DNA from: a virus
Length of the DNA: 64,000 bases
Direction: 5' to 3' (one strand)
Virus record (IMG/VR): IMGVR_UViG_3300032331_000527
Location: 62,001 to 126,000 of that record
In this document: positions 43,184-50,732 of the stretch, piece after piece
Layout of the letters: each line of letters opens with the position of its first letter
How positions within the stretch are numbered: position 1 is the stretch's first letter
The notes under the pieces: model-generated
The model's input: the letters and a program-made list of their open reading frames with translations, nothing else
Told to the model about the DNA's origin: nothing
Databases searched by the model: none
Made by a program: the position numbers and the translations under genes

Positions 43184-43870
43184 TTATTTAGTATCTGAGA
43201 GCACTTCCGAGAGTGACGGAAAAATCTTGATGATTTCATCCCAAGCCATAAGAGCAATTTCGCGATGCTCTTTCTGAGTTGCTACATCAGTCCTAACTTC
43301 CGCATAATGAATCCAAGAGCGTAGAGACCCAGCCATATACAAACGACTAATGATAAGTCCCTCAGGCAGTACAGCACGAGCCTGCTCCTTGGCAATTCCG
43401 TTTTCGATGGCCCACTGATAGGTTTCTTTTGATTTTGTTGTGAGATGTCTTTGCATTTCCTCCCACATTTCACTGAGTGATTCGTCGTCCGTCTCAATCG
43501 AGTTCTGTCGATTTTTTGTGTCTTGTAGACGGGCTTCACGGGTAACGAACCCCATGTCTTGTGTCGGATCTGCATAGCGTTGACTGAACTCCTGAAAGCT
43601 GAATGAACGATGGCGCAGAATCTGACGAGCAATATCACGGGTCGTCGTGATTTCCATACAGATAGAAATCATTTCAAATGGAGACCAATGCTTATGTTTG
43701 GCTAGATACTTAAGAAGTTTAGGAGCAGTTACAATATTCATCTGATTAGATGGATTACTCACGCGAGCGACGTATGCGATAAACTCATCTACTGTTAGCT
43801 TCTGTGGTTCTCCTGGAGCATCCGTCCAGATCCGCGGTTCACTTACAGCTACAACCTGTACTTTTTGCAT
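43184..43870 (-). CDS. thyX: Flavin-dependent thymidylate synthase ThyX
   Basis: 228 residues from ATG 43870 (GAGG 9 bases upstream). Makes dTMP from dUMP using FAD, NADPH and methylene-tetrahydrofolate. The ThyX motif RHRSFSFQEFSQR occupies 87-99; HWSPFEMISICMEITT and LPEGLIISRLYMAGSLRSWIHY are the usual substrate-binding parts. Overlaps the preceding small gene by 32 bases. Provides thymidylate independently of folate reductase, supporting phage DNA synthesis. Confidence 0.95.
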   Translation of the reverse strand: MQKVQVVAVSEPRIWTDAPGEPQKLTVDEFIAYVARVSNPSNQMNIVTAPKLLKYLAKHKHWSPFEMISICMEITTTRDIARQILRHRSFSFQEFSQRYADPTQDMGFVTREARLQDTKNRQNSIETDDESLSEMWEEMQRHLTTKSKETYQWAIENGIAKEQARAVLPEGLIISRLYMAGSLRSWIHYAEVRTDVATQKEHREIALMAWDEIIKIFPSLSEVLSDTK

Positions 43871-44078
43871 TACGAGCATCCTCAATGAGTTTCAAAATTT
43901 GTGCAGTGCTTTCTTCGACTTCCCAAGTGATAACTCCACCTAGTCCACCGTAGACGAAAGACGAAAGGCTTCCGTCTGGAACTTTAGAATGTTCGTAGAC
44001 GCAAGTTATATGATCTGCATTAACGTAGAGAGGTTCTCCACGATAATCTCCGCTTACGTTTGTGAGTTTGATGAACAT
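43839..44078 (-). CDS. Small FlbD-like hypothetical protein
   Basis: 79 residues from ATG 44078. MFIKLTNVSGDYRGEPLYVN, DHITCVYE and WEVEESTAQILKLIEDA follow the layout of small FlbD-like single-domain proteins (a strand set then a helix). Ends STGCSCK. Overlaps both neighbours. Function unknown. Confidence 0.65.
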   Translation of the reverse strand: MFIKLTNVSGDYRGEPLYVNADHITCVYEHSKVPDGSLSSFVYGGLGGVITWEVEESTAQILKLIEDARNAKSTGCSCK

Positions 44079-44602
44079 GTGAACCACTCCGGAATTTCAC
44101 GATTCGTCCATTTTGCGAATCGTGCTTTATCTTTTATATAGTATGCGCGATAGCCGTCCACAGGATCGAGACGCTTGCAGTCGTCTGGCATAGCTTGAGG
44201 AAACTCGTAGACAGGACCATTCTTGAGACTGTTAGGCTTATGCGACAAGATTTTCCATAACAGTTCGCTCTTATGAACTCTGTTGTAGCGATAACGATAC
44301 TCGTTCAGCAGCGCACGGAATAACATAAGAGCCCACACATAGTTATCTGACGACTGCATCACCCACTGAGTACACGGATGACCTACATGCGTGGCTTTGT
44401 ATAGAGTAAGCTCGCGATCATCGTGTAGTTTCCAACGCTTGATCTTACGACCAGACGATGCGTCGGTATACTCTTCGCCGTCAAGAATACGATGCGCCGT
44501 AGAAAGCATCTGCGCTTCCTCAAGGATCATCTTGACCACATGCTTGTCACAGTGATACTCTGCGGCCTTGACTGGATTCTGGTCTAGAATAAACCGATTC
44601 AT
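44054..44602 (-). CDS. Pyrimidine-dimer DNA glycosylase superfamily-like protein
   Basis: 182 residues. N-terminal MNRFILDQNPVKAAEYHCDK, HVVKMILEEAQMLSTAHRIL and THVGHPCTQWVMQSSDNYVW match a phage branch of the T4 endonuclease V/Pyr_excise superfamily, which removes UV-induced pyrimidine dimers. Catalytic details of T4 DenV (N-terminal Thr2) are not conserved as such (Asn2 here), so repair activity is uncertain. GGAGAAG precedes the ATG. Confidence 0.7.
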   Translation of the reverse strand: MNRFILDQNPVKAAEYHCDKHVVKMILEEAQMLSTAHRILDGEEYTDASSGRKIKRWKLHDDRELTLYKATHVGHPCTQWVMQSSDNYVWALMLFRALLNEYRYRYNRVHKSELLWKILSHKPNSLKNGPVYEFPQAMPDDCKRLDPVDGYRAYYIKDKARFAKWTNREIPEWFTCSSNSQT

Positions 44603-44614
44603 TCACTTCTCCCG

Positions 44615-44785
44615 TCATATAAGTTTCCTACTGGGTATAATTAACAACCAAGGTCTTGGCTTTTTCATAATATCTTCTACTGTAACTTTCAAGCAGCCTC
44701 TACGATAATAGTTACGATACCTATTCGTAATTGATATTACTGGTTGAAATGTATCTTGATTGATTCCAGCTTGCTGTTTCATCAT
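44615..44785 (-). CDS. Small basic protein, 56 residues
   Basis: ATG at 44785 overlaps the stop of the BI-1 family gene (ATGA) with GGAG 8 bases upstream. The product has a central basic patch (NRYRNYYRRGCLKV) and KKPRPWLLIIPSRK; pI clearly basic. It fills an otherwise empty gap before the glycosylase-like gene. No family recognised; possibly nucleic-acid or host-factor binding. Confidence 0.65.
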   Translation of the reverse strand: MMKQQAGINQDTFQPVISITNRYRNYYRRGCLKVTVEDIMKKPRPWLLIIPSRKLI

Positions 44786-45483
44786 TTTCTATCTCCTAGC
44801 AACTGGAGCAGGTTCACAAAGATATTGATGAAGTCTAGGTAAAGATTGAGAGCGCCAAAAATACCAGCCTTGCGGATTTCTTCGTCATCATTTAGTTCAT
44901 AATACTTCTCTTTGAGATCCTGCATGTCATATGCAGTGAAGCCAACAAAGATAAGGACACCGATAACACTGATGGCAAAGGCCATAACGCTACTCTGTAG
45001 AAACAGATTGACGACACCAGCAATCATCAAACCAATAGCACCCATCATGAGAAACGATCCCATGCTACTCAGGTCACGCTTAGTTGTATATCCATACAAT
45101 GCAGTAGCACCAAATGTTGCAGCACTAATGAAGAACACATTAGCAATGCTGCCCAGCTTGAATATCATAAAGATGCTACTAAGGCTCAGGCCCATCAAAG
45201 CAGAGAAACAATAAAGCATAGTCCTTGCTGTGCTTGATGACATACTATCTGCCATGTACGAGAACAAAAACACGAATGCAAGAGGCGCAAAGATAGCAAC
45301 CCACTTGAATGGTGTTCCCCAAATGGCTGCACCAATCTCAGGTGTGAGACCAATGTATGCGCTGACAACCGCACTGATTAGTAGTGCGATTCCCATGTGA
45401 TTGAACACACCAACAAGATATGTTCTGAGACCCCAATCAACGACTGGTGCTGGATATGCTTGTGATTCGTTTTGATAAGACAT
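44782..45483 (-). CDS. Bax inhibitor-1 (BI-1/TMBIM, YccA-like) membrane protein
   Basis: 233 residues, seven hydrophobic segments starting near residues 23, 60, 88, 112, 143, 165 and 210. The C-terminal ALNLYLDFINIFVNLLQLLG and FVGFTAYDMQDLKEKY are BI-1/YccA family hallmarks; acidic residues in these match the di-aspartyl pH-sensing site. Bacterial YccA modulates the FtsH protease; others leak calcium or protons. A phage copy could tune host FtsH or membrane stress. Start ATG 45483. Coupled to the small basic gene downstream. Confidence 0.92.
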   Translation of the reverse strand: MSYQNESQAYPAPVVDWGLRTYLVGVFNHMGIALLISAVVSAYIGLTPEIGAAIWGTPFKWVAIFAPLAFVFLFSYMADSMSSSTARTMLYCFSALMGLSLSSIFMIFKLGSIANVFFISAATFGATALYGYTTKRDLSSMGSFLMMGAIGLMIAGVVNLFLQSSVMAFAISVIGVLIFVGFTAYDMQDLKEKYYELNDDEEIRKAGIFGALNLYLDFINIFVNLLQLLGDRK

Positions 45484-45486
45484 GCC

Positions 45487-45858
45487 TTACTCCTTGTTTA
45501 GCCAGGGTTCAGAACCTTGCCCATAGTTTTCGGTCCAATCGAGAGGTTCTTTCCCCTCCAATGCTTTGCGGCAAGCCCACAATTGACAAACTTGTCCGCT
45601 TTTCTCGTCGCAATTCGACTCGCAAACGCAATTTGCATATTTCCGCAGCACCGCCTCCAGCTTCTCGATGCGGGCGGCGGCTTTATTGAAAGCATGGAAA
45701 TACAACTTAAATTGGCTTTCCAGCTTTTCGATGCGCTGTTCTTTATCAGCAATGGTCTGCTTCATTTCCATGATGCCGCCAGGGCCAGATTCAAGTTCTT
45801 TAATTCTCTGCTCCAGCCAGATTATTTGGCTTGATGCTGGGGTTCCCTTGTAGCTCAT
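45487..45858 (-). CDS. Coiled-coil protein with Cys-rich C-terminus
   Basis: 123 residues from ATG 45858 (GGAG 9 bases upstream). Residues about 15-75 form a coiled coil (IWLEQRIKELES, KEQRIEKLESQFKLYFHAF, ARIEKLEAVLRKY). It is followed by CVCESNCDEKSGQVCQLWAC, which could bind zinc. The tail is acidic. Base composition is more GC-rich than neighbours, suggesting recent host-type acquisition. Function unknown. Confidence 0.7.
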   Translation of the reverse strand: MSYKGTPASSQIIWLEQRIKELESGPGGIMEMKQTIADKEQRIEKLESQFKLYFHAFNKAAARIEKLEAVLRKYANCVCESNCDEKSGQVCQLWACRKALEGKEPLDWTENYGQGSEPWLNKE

Positions 45859-46075
45859 TTTCGTCATCTCCAGGATGAATGGTAAGTGTTGCTTCTCTTA
45901 GTCTGTATCCACGATCATGCCATGCTTGAATTATACGGGGGCGTTCGATATCATGTACCTCGTGCCCAAGCTTTCTATACCATGCTTCACCAGCAGTAGG
46001 AGCAAATGTCCAGTATCCGAGTTTCCAATCTGGATCACCAGGCGGAACAATTACGAAACCTTTGATTTCCTTCAT
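45800..46075 (-). CDS. Hypothetical protein
   Basis: 91 residues from ATG 46075, directly upstream of the next gene's start and overlapping it by 59 bases. MKEIKGFVIVPPGDPDWKLG, WTFAPTAGEAWYRKLGHEVH and RPRIIQAWHDRGYRLREATL form a compact alpha/beta-looking domain. No family recognised. Confidence 0.7.
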   Translation of the reverse strand: MKEIKGFVIVPPGDPDWKLGYWTFAPTAGEAWYRKLGHEVHDIERPRIIQAWHDRGYRLREATLTIHPGDDENELQGNPSIKPNNLAGAEN

Positions 46076-46076
46076 A

Positions 46077-46757
46077 TCAAATCTCCACAATCTTCGGAGC
46101 ATATCTCCAATAGTCGTCACGCTCATTCTTGTAGCCACGCGGGTGACATACGACGCGAGTATCACCAATCATATAGTCAAAATCATCGTGCGTGTGCCCG
46201 TGAATCCAAAGCTTAGGTGGCTTTTTCATATTGAGAATCTGTTTCTCAAGATTATTGGCAAAGCACACATTATGCGGATCGTTCATATAGCGTTCATGCA
46301 CCGAACGCATCGTAGGCGCATGATGCGACACGATGATATCAGCATCCATACCGAATAGGAAATGCTTGTGCATCTCGTGGGCCTCAATCATAGCCTCGTG
46401 ATTGAGGTCATCGATATAGACACAATCAATCAGGCCTTTCTTGTATGTATACCAAGCAAGATTGTCGCGAACATCAGTCCACAGAGTAGCACCAGCGATA
46501 CGCACACCATTGACCTCACGCAGGATCGTGTGATACTTGGCGTCCGAGAACGTGTTGCCGTAGTAATCATGGTTGCCATTGATAGACAACATGTGGTCGT
46601 AATGCTTCTGGGTAAATCGTGCGCGATGGTCATTGTCCTCGCAGATATCGCCAGCGCAGATATAAAACACGTCTGCCTCAGGATCAAAGTCCCAAGGCGT
46701 TTCCTCCGTCTTCACAGTCTTGTACATGTGAAGGTCTGACATAATGCCAATCTTCAT
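46077..46757 (-). CDS. Calcineurin-like metallophosphoesterase
   Basis: 226 residues from ATG 46757 (GGAG 6 bases upstream; an earlier ATG is too close to it). Metal-binding motifs in order: MSDLH (Asp8, His10), CAGDICED, SINGNHDYYG, VSHHAP, HGHTHDDFDY. A complete two-metal phosphoesterase site. Family members cleave phosphodiesters or phosphomonoesters of nucleotides, nucleic acids or proteins; substrate not determinable. Driven by a promoter at 46783-46811. Confidence 0.92.
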   Translation of the reverse strand: MKIGIMSDLHMYKTVKTEETPWDFDPEADVFYICAGDICEDNDHRARFTQKHYDHMLSINGNHDYYGNTFSDAKYHTILREVNGVRIAGATLWTDVRDNLAWYTYKKGLIDCVYIDDLNHEAMIEAHEMHKHFLFGMDADIIVSHHAPTMRSVHERYMNDPHNVCFANNLEKQILNMKKPPKLWIHGHTHDDFDYMIGDTRVVCHPRGYKNERDDYWRYAPKIVEI

Positions 46758-46782
46758 AGCCATCTCCTTAATTCATATGACT

Positions 46783-46811
46783 ATTATAGTCCGTTTCATG
46801 TCGTTCGTCAA
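46783..46811 (-). promoter_or_regulatory. Sigma-70-like promoter for metallophosphoesterase
   Basis: TTGACG (46811-46806), 17-base spacer, TATAAT (46788-46783) on the minus strand, about 26 bases before the start codon. Confidence 0.7.
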
Positions 46812-46814
46812 GAC

Positions 46815-46973
46815 TTACCAGTGACGTATCACGCCAGCAATGATAAAGCAATTCGTCACTATGTAGGACACAACGATAAGAGTTCGAACCAGTGCTACCC
46901 GGTCCGACTCCCTATCATTAATACCTTCTTTTCTGCCGAGGGCTTTGGCCCAGATGCGCCAGAACTTAGCCAA
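46815..46973 (-). CDS. Small conserved phage membrane protein (FWRIWAKALG ... AGVIRHW)
   Basis: 52 residues from a TTG at 46973 that overlaps the stop of the 34-residue gene. FWRIWAKALGRKEGINDRES, DRVALVRTLIVVSYIV and NCFIIAGVIRHW match a short single-membrane-segment protein common in T4-like phages. The hydrophobic stretch from about 28 to 50 should cross the membrane. Function unknown. Confidence 0.75.
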   Translation of the reverse strand: MAKFWRIWAKALGRKEGINDRESDRVALVRTLIVVSYIVTNCFIIAGVIRHW

Positions 46974-47070
46974 GACGCTCGTTCCAGTATTCTACGATAT
47001 CAGCCCAAAGATCTGGGAAATAGCCATTAGCGAGCATGTCGTTATATACCATCTGTTCGAACTCAGTCAT
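46966..47070 (-). CDS. 34-residue small protein
   Basis: ATG 47070 overlaps the preceding stop (AATGACTGA). Product begins MTEFEQMVYNDMLANGYFPD and ends EYWNERLG. Acidic and aromatic. Accepted because it links two overlapping genes without a gap; no family known. Confidence 0.55.
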   Translation of the reverse strand: MTEFEQMVYNDMLANGYFPDLWADIVEYWNERLG

Positions 47071-47320
47071 TGTTAAAGAACTCCTTCTGCTCATCGGGGG
47101 TCATATGATACTCAAGCACACGCTTCATTGCTTTGCGTGTGCGACGGAAATCCTGAAGATCTTGTTTCTGCCACAACTCGAGCTTTCCTGTCGACTTAAT
47201 CTTATGCTTCAGATCGCGAATCTGATCAGTGAGATCGTTGAAGGTAATCTTAAGGCTTTCTAGAACAATCTTGTCTGCTAGCTCATAGTTGATATCAATA
47301 TGCATCTTGATCCCAGTCAT
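47063..47320 (-). CDS. Small helical conserved phage protein
   Basis: 85 residues (ATG 47320; an internal ATG five codons later also has a GGGA upstream). IDINYELADKIVLESLKITF, DLTDQIRDLKHKI, LQDFRRTRKAMKRVLEYHM suggests a three-helix protein. Similar small helical proteins recur in T4-like phages. Function unknown. Confidence 0.7.
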   Translation of the reverse strand: MTGIKMHIDINYELADKIVLESLKITFNDLTDQIRDLKHKIKSTGKLELWQKQDLQDFRRTRKAMKRVLEYHMTPDEQKEFFNND

Positions 47321-47791
47321 TCACTTATCCTCCATATGCTCATAACAGGTATGACGGTATCCGCCGTCTTCGGTAGGCCAGCCGCAGCTGGTAACTTCAT
47401 AGCATCCTGGCTCGTCACAACAATTCAGGACTTCTTTTAGTTCCTTGAAATGATATTCGCGCATGTCTTCGCGACCTTGCTCGAATGCTCCCTTGAGCAT
47501 ACGCCTGGCATCGGGCAATGCCTCAGCGTTAAACTCATTGCTGATGAATAGCCCATCACTACACAATGGCGCATAAGCATCAGGGCCAAAACCAAGGCGT
47601 TCATAAATCAGATAACGGTATGATCCGCTTTCTGCGCCATGAGCAGCAATGTGTTTGAACACCCAACGAGTAACTGCAAGCTTCATATCATAATCGCAGG
47701 TTTCTGCGAGATTGTCAAGTTCTTTTTCACGCTCAGCCATTGCTTCACCTATCTTTGCGAAATCTTCCCACATATCATCTTTGTCGGTCAT
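47321..47791 (-). CDS. Hypothetical acidic protein with Cys/His-rich C-terminus
   Basis: 156 residues. A helical acidic N-terminus (DFAKIGEAMAEREKELDNLA) is followed by a central region and a C-terminal NCCDEPGCYEVTSCGWPTED with a final RHTCYEH, four to six potential zinc ligands. No family recognised. Overlaps the following gene by 4 bases. Confidence 0.7.
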   Translation of the reverse strand: MTDKDDMWEDFAKIGEAMAEREKELDNLAETCDYDMKLAVTRWVFKHIAAHGAESGSYRYLIYERLGFGPDAYAPLCSDGLFISNEFNAEALPDARRMLKGAFEQGREDMREYHFKELKEVLNCCDEPGCYEVTSCGWPTEDGGYRHTCYEHMEDK

Positions 47792-47997
47792 GGGATCATA
47801 TCCACAATTCGACCAGTCTGCTCACTCACAGCACGCACGCGAATAGTATATGGTGTTGCGTTTTGAGCCCGCTTTACTTGCATCATGCGCTGAGTAATTT
47901 CCTGAGAGTTGTTGATGATAGAACCCTGACAAACAGTCCAATCCATAACGACTTGTCCAGAAAGACCCAGCATCATCATTTCTATGCGTACAAACAT
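47788..47997 (-). CDS. Hypothetical protein
   Basis: 69 residues beginning MFVRIEMMMLGLSGQVVMDW; mostly beta-like with ITQRMMQVKRAQNA. No family recognised. Start chosen at the first ATG; ATGs at residues 7-9 are alternatives. Confidence 0.6.
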   Translation of the reverse strand: MFVRIEMMMLGLSGQVVMDWTVCQGSIINNSQEITQRMMQVKRAQNATPYTIRVRAVSEQTGRIVDMIP

Positions 47998-47998
47998 A

Positions 47999-48283
47999 TC
48001 AAAACTCCTTCCATATGTAGCTTGAGTTTTTGGTCTTGAACTTTACGGTCCAGAAACCTTCATCATTGACTGACTCCTCAGTGATCTCGGTAATCGGTGT
48101 GGTCTGCCAGTAATCTGACGCGGAGTATGTACGACCATACGGCGAGCCGACGCGAACACCATAACCAACCATAGGATAGTCGGCATTCTTTACAGCCGTG
48201 CCGCTTTCAGCGTCAAGGATTTCACACATAGGCCCGGAGTCACCAGCACCATCTTTGTCACGCACCAACGAATATCTAGGCAT
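47999..48283 (-). CDS. Hypothetical protein
   Basis: 94 residues from ATG 48283, overlapping the previous stop (TGATG). MPRYSLVRDKDGAGDSGPMC, YGVRVGSPYGRTYSASDYWQ, WTVKFKTKNSSYIWKEF; beta-rich and compact. No family recognised; the overlap chain (48767-48588-48283) suggests coupled translation. Confidence 0.7.
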   Translation of the reverse strand: MPRYSLVRDKDGAGDSGPMCEILDAESGTAVKNADYPMVGYGVRVGSPYGRTYSASDYWQTTPITEITEESVNDEGFWTVKFKTKNSSYIWKEF

Positions 48284-48588
48284 CAGTCTAATCCAAAATG
48301 ATCTTTGATTGATGTGGATACAGGAAATGTCCTGCATTTATATTGCGAATCATCAGCAAGTGTGATGCACTCCTCAGCGACTAACTTGATAAGCTTCATA
48401 ACATCATCGGAAATATCCACACCTTCGCGCCAGCGAGAAAGTATCTCATCTCCATCAACGCGAAAGCCAGCTTGAGTAATGATCTCGTGTAAACGCTCTT
48501 CGGTAATCAACGGTTCTCTCCTTGGACCCCACGGTGAAAAATCTTCATACTCACCATCATCTAGTGGATTATATCCTCCGAATGGCAT
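48283..48588 (-). CDS. Small conserved phage protein (IKDHFG type)
   Basis: 101 residues from ATG 48588 (TGATG overlap). Central EERLHEIITQAGFRVDGDEI, MKLIKLVAEECITLADDSQY and terminal TSIKDHFGLD align with the small protein at 39836-40051, so the two are paralogues of a common T4-like phage family of unknown function. Confidence 0.75.
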   Translation of the reverse strand: MPFGGYNPLDDGEYEDFSPWGPRREPLITEERLHEIITQAGFRVDGDEILSRWREGVDISDDVMKLIKLVAEECITLADDSQYKCRTFPVSTSIKDHFGLD

Positions 48589-48767
48589 CACTTCACCACA
48601 CAACGAGTCTGGATGTTGGTATCGTTCATCCAACGTCCATTGACATCCTTAGCAGCCTTTTGGACGACGATAGCAGCGACCTCACAAGCCTGCTGCCCTT
48701 TGTATTCCTGTTGGGAGACTGAAACACCATTATAGGCATTGGTCACTACGATCAGGACATATAGCAT
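48588..48767 (-). CDS. Small exported or membrane-anchored protein
   Basis: 59 residues from ATG 48767 (TGATG overlap). The N-terminus MLYVLIVVTNAYNGVSVSQQ resembles a short uncleaved anchor or signal; two cysteines (QACEVAA and TRCVVK) could form a disulfide in the periplasm. No family recognised. Confidence 0.6.
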   Translation of the reverse strand: MLYVLIVVTNAYNGVSVSQQEYKGQQACEVAAIVVQKAAKDVNGRWMNDTNIQTRCVVK

Positions 48768-49144
48768 CACTTGCACTCCCTTACATGCTTGCAGTCTTTA
48801 CGAAAGCCGAAGCCAACACAAGTGCAGCTCCAGTGCGAACCATCACAAGTTACAGTGTACGACGAGCCAGGCTTTGAACCCTTGACAGAGAAAAGCTTCT
48901 TGCTACTAGCAGCAGGCGCTGGCAAATAGCTCTGAAGGAAAGCTTTACACCAAGCCTTCTCTATCACGCGGACGGGAAACTTGGCATCACCCGTAGACAG
49001 GCAGAAAACATCATTGCCAAAGCCTTTGAGATTAGGCACGATGGTGCCGGTGTACTGATTCCACTCACGGATTACACCAGCAGCATACACAGCTGGATTA
49101 CGAGCGTCGCGGACTTGGACAGTTACAACATCGCCAACTTTCAT
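48767..49144 (-). CDS. SWIM-type zinc-finger protein
   Basis: 125 residues. The C-terminus YTVTCDGSHWSCTCVGFGFR-KDCKH gives the SWIM pattern C-x-C-x(n)-C-x-H with Cys107, Cys109, Cys118 and His120. The N-terminal 60 residues look like an SH3-like barrel (VGDVVTVQVRDARNPAVYAA). SWIM domains bind DNA or protein partners. Promoter 49168-49196 lies just upstream. Confidence 0.8.
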   Translation of the reverse strand: MKVGDVVTVQVRDARNPAVYAAGVIREWNQYTGTIVPNLKGFGNDVFCLSTGDAKFPVRVIEKAWCKAFLQSYLPAPAASSKKLFSVKGSKPGSSYTVTCDGSHWSCTCVGFGFRKDCKHVRECK

Positions 49145-49167
49145 GCCTGATCTCCTATCTATGAAGT

Positions 49168-49196
49168 ATTATATCATCGATTTCGATAGCTGTCAA
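49168..49196 (-). promoter_or_regulatory. Sigma-70-like promoter with extended -10
   Basis: TTGACA (49196-49191), 17 bases, TATAAT (49173-49168), preceded by TGA giving a TGnTATAAT extended -10. Drives the SWIM gene and the overlap chain after it. It is embedded in the 3' end of the kinase gene. Confidence 0.8.
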
Positions 49197-49767
49197 GTAT
49201 CACGTCTATCGTACCAAACATCTGCTCTATCGTGCCATTGTTATAGACAATAGCATCTACAGGCTCTCTGTTCCAAGCAGTTTCGCTCGTGTGAATATGC
49301 TCAGGATTTTTGCCAAACCAATCGGGAAGAGGACCACGCTGAACGTGCCAAATCTTGCCACCAAGACGACGAATCATTTCTATTTCATTGGGAAAGCGCA
49401 CGTCACTGATAACGAAGTCGCTTATGCCAAGTGAAAGATGATCCAATATACGCTTTTCTGTGGCTAACGCCCAGATTTCATTATGGAGATGATTTCTCAT
49501 GACTTCAGTTCCCATGAACTGAAGCATATATCGCGGAGACACATCAAAGCCAAGACGCTTGCTCCACCATTCGTCTTTGATTTCACGCTCATCGCGAGAC
49601 TGTTTGGTATCACCTTCGAGCATATCACGATCCCAGCCAAAGATACACGCAGCTGCATCCTTCAGTGTTTCTGCGAAGGACACGCCGACATAATCGTGCT
49701 GTTTCATGAGATGCTCAGCCGCAGTACCTTTGCCTGAGCCAATGAGTCCACACAATCCAATGATCAC
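49174..49767 (-). CDS. 1: Deoxynucleoside monophosphate kinase gp1
   Basis: 197 residues. P-loop GLIGSGKGT at 7-15 (Lys13), then FAETLKDAAACIFGWDRDML, RYMLQFMGTEVMR, FVISDVRFPNEIEMIRRLGG and a late YNNGTIEQMFGTID match T4 gp1-type kinases (241 residues in T4), which phosphorylate dGMP, dTMP and hydroxymethyl-dCMP. In this phage it supplies dNTP precursors along with ThyX. Overlaps the next gene by 4 bases. Confidence 0.9.
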   Translation of the reverse strand: MIIGLCGLIGSGKGTAAEHLMKQHDYVGVSFAETLKDAAACIFGWDRDMLEGDTKQSRDEREIKDEWWSKRLGFDVSPRYMLQFMGTEVMRNHLHNEIWALATEKRILDHLSLGISDFVISDVRFPNEIEMIRRLGGKIWHVQRGPLPDWFGKNPEHIHTSETAWNREPVDAIVYNNGTIEQMFGTIDVILDSYRNR

Positions 49768-50018
49768 TTATCATTCTCCATAGAACGAGCCACAAGTCCA
49801 TCAGCGACTTGATAGAACTCTTCAGCCATTCGTCTTATGCCATATGCTTCTACCCACGTTTCATGGATCGTATGGAAAGCAGTATCGAGAGCGAGTTCTG
49901 CTGCTTCGCGCTCATCCATTCCTTGTGCGACTAGTTTATCCGTATTAGCGTGCACAAAACCCAAGAATGAGTTCTTTATCATACGAATTCTATGGGCTTT
50001 GAGCTTGTCGGTAGTCAT
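49764..50018 (-). CDS. Hypothetical helical protein
   Basis: 84 residues. MTTDKLKAHRIRMIKNSFLG, DEREAAELALDTAFHTIHET and VADGLVARSMENDK suggest an all-helical protein. No family recognised. 4-base overlaps on both sides indicate coupled translation with the gp1 kinase. Confidence 0.65.
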   Translation of the reverse strand: MTTDKLKAHRIRMIKNSFLGFVHANTDKLVAQGMDEREAAELALDTAFHTIHETWVEAYGIRRMAEEFYQVADGLVARSMENDK

Positions 50019-50263
50019 AGAGGCATATCCATGTCTAGGAATTTGAGTTCCAAGAACTTGCGAAAGTTCTCAGGTGTATCTGTTATATATGACTGTCGGA
50101 TGAGCCAGAGAATGCGATCGCTATTCGTCTCGCGAGCTTTCATATCATGCTCGTCAAACACAACGAAACCACGATCTTCGAGTATTTCGATGAGATCGTC
50201 AGTATCGAAGTCGTTGATATCTACGTCTACATCTACGTCTACTGTAACAGTTTTACGACTCAT
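50015..50263 (-). CDS. Small acidic phage protein with DVDVDVDI repeat
   Basis: 82 residues from ATG 50263 (11-base overlap upstream). VTVDVDVDVDINDFDTDDLI, EILEDRGFVVF identifies a small conserved phage family with an Asp-Val repeat followed by a DxDDLIEIL helix. Probably a cytosolic protein; function unknown. The repeat is encoded by a short run of GTAGAC-like codons. Confidence 0.75.
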   Translation of the reverse strand: MSRKTVTVDVDVDVDINDFDTDDLIEILEDRGFVVFDEHDMKARETNSDRILWLIRQSYITDTPENFRKFLELKFLDMDMPL

Positions 50264-50732
50264 TGGATTCTTCCTCATCAACCATGAAGTCGCTGATGGC
50301 GAAACACTCGTCAATATCAGCGGGAACGTTTTCCTTCACCCAACGCCAGTCGTGCTCGGAGATATCATAATAGTCTTCCTCATCACTTTCGCTGCAATAC
50401 TTACCACAAAAGCCTACTCCAGACTCATAGTAGAAAGCTTCAACATCAAAGCCAAGCTCAGCAATATGCTTATAGAATCCGATAGGCGGAGCCCACGCAG
50501 AATCGAACCATATATCTAGCGATCCCTCGCTAAGATTATCAACTGCGTCGCTGCATTCCACGTCCCATTTCGTGCCCCAATTTTCAGCGCACCAACCATA
50601 CTCCCACTCTCCTTCGGGAGCAGGCATGAAAGTCATCATAGGATTACCTTGGACAAAGGCTTCAGCTAGACGCTTCAGCTCGCTCTGATCCTTGTGTCCA
50701 AATGTAGCAACGTTCTGGCACCAATTAGGCAT
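50253..50732 (-). CDS. DUF1281/YubB ferredoxin-like domain protein
   Basis: 159 residues. MPNWCQNVATFGH, NWGTKWDVECSDA, DSAWAPPIGFYKHIAELGF, FYYESGVGFCGKY are the fixed points of the YubB/DUF1281 family common on phages and plasmids. Ends in an acidic tail. Function unknown. Its start overlaps the upstream stop (TAATG). Confidence 0.85.
   Translation of the reverse strand: MPNWCQNVATFGHKDQSELKRLAEAFVQGNPMMTFMPAPEGEWEYGWCAENWGTKWDVECSDAVDNLSEGSLDIWFDSAWAPPIGFYKHIAELGFDVEAFYYESGVGFCGKYCSESDEEDYYDISEHDWRWVKENVPADIDECFAISDFMVDEEESNES

Noticed and set aside
47716-47740. TTGACA on the minus strand inside the 156-residue gene as a promoter
   Set aside because: No acceptable -10 at 16-18 bases; the match is part of codons for LDNL.
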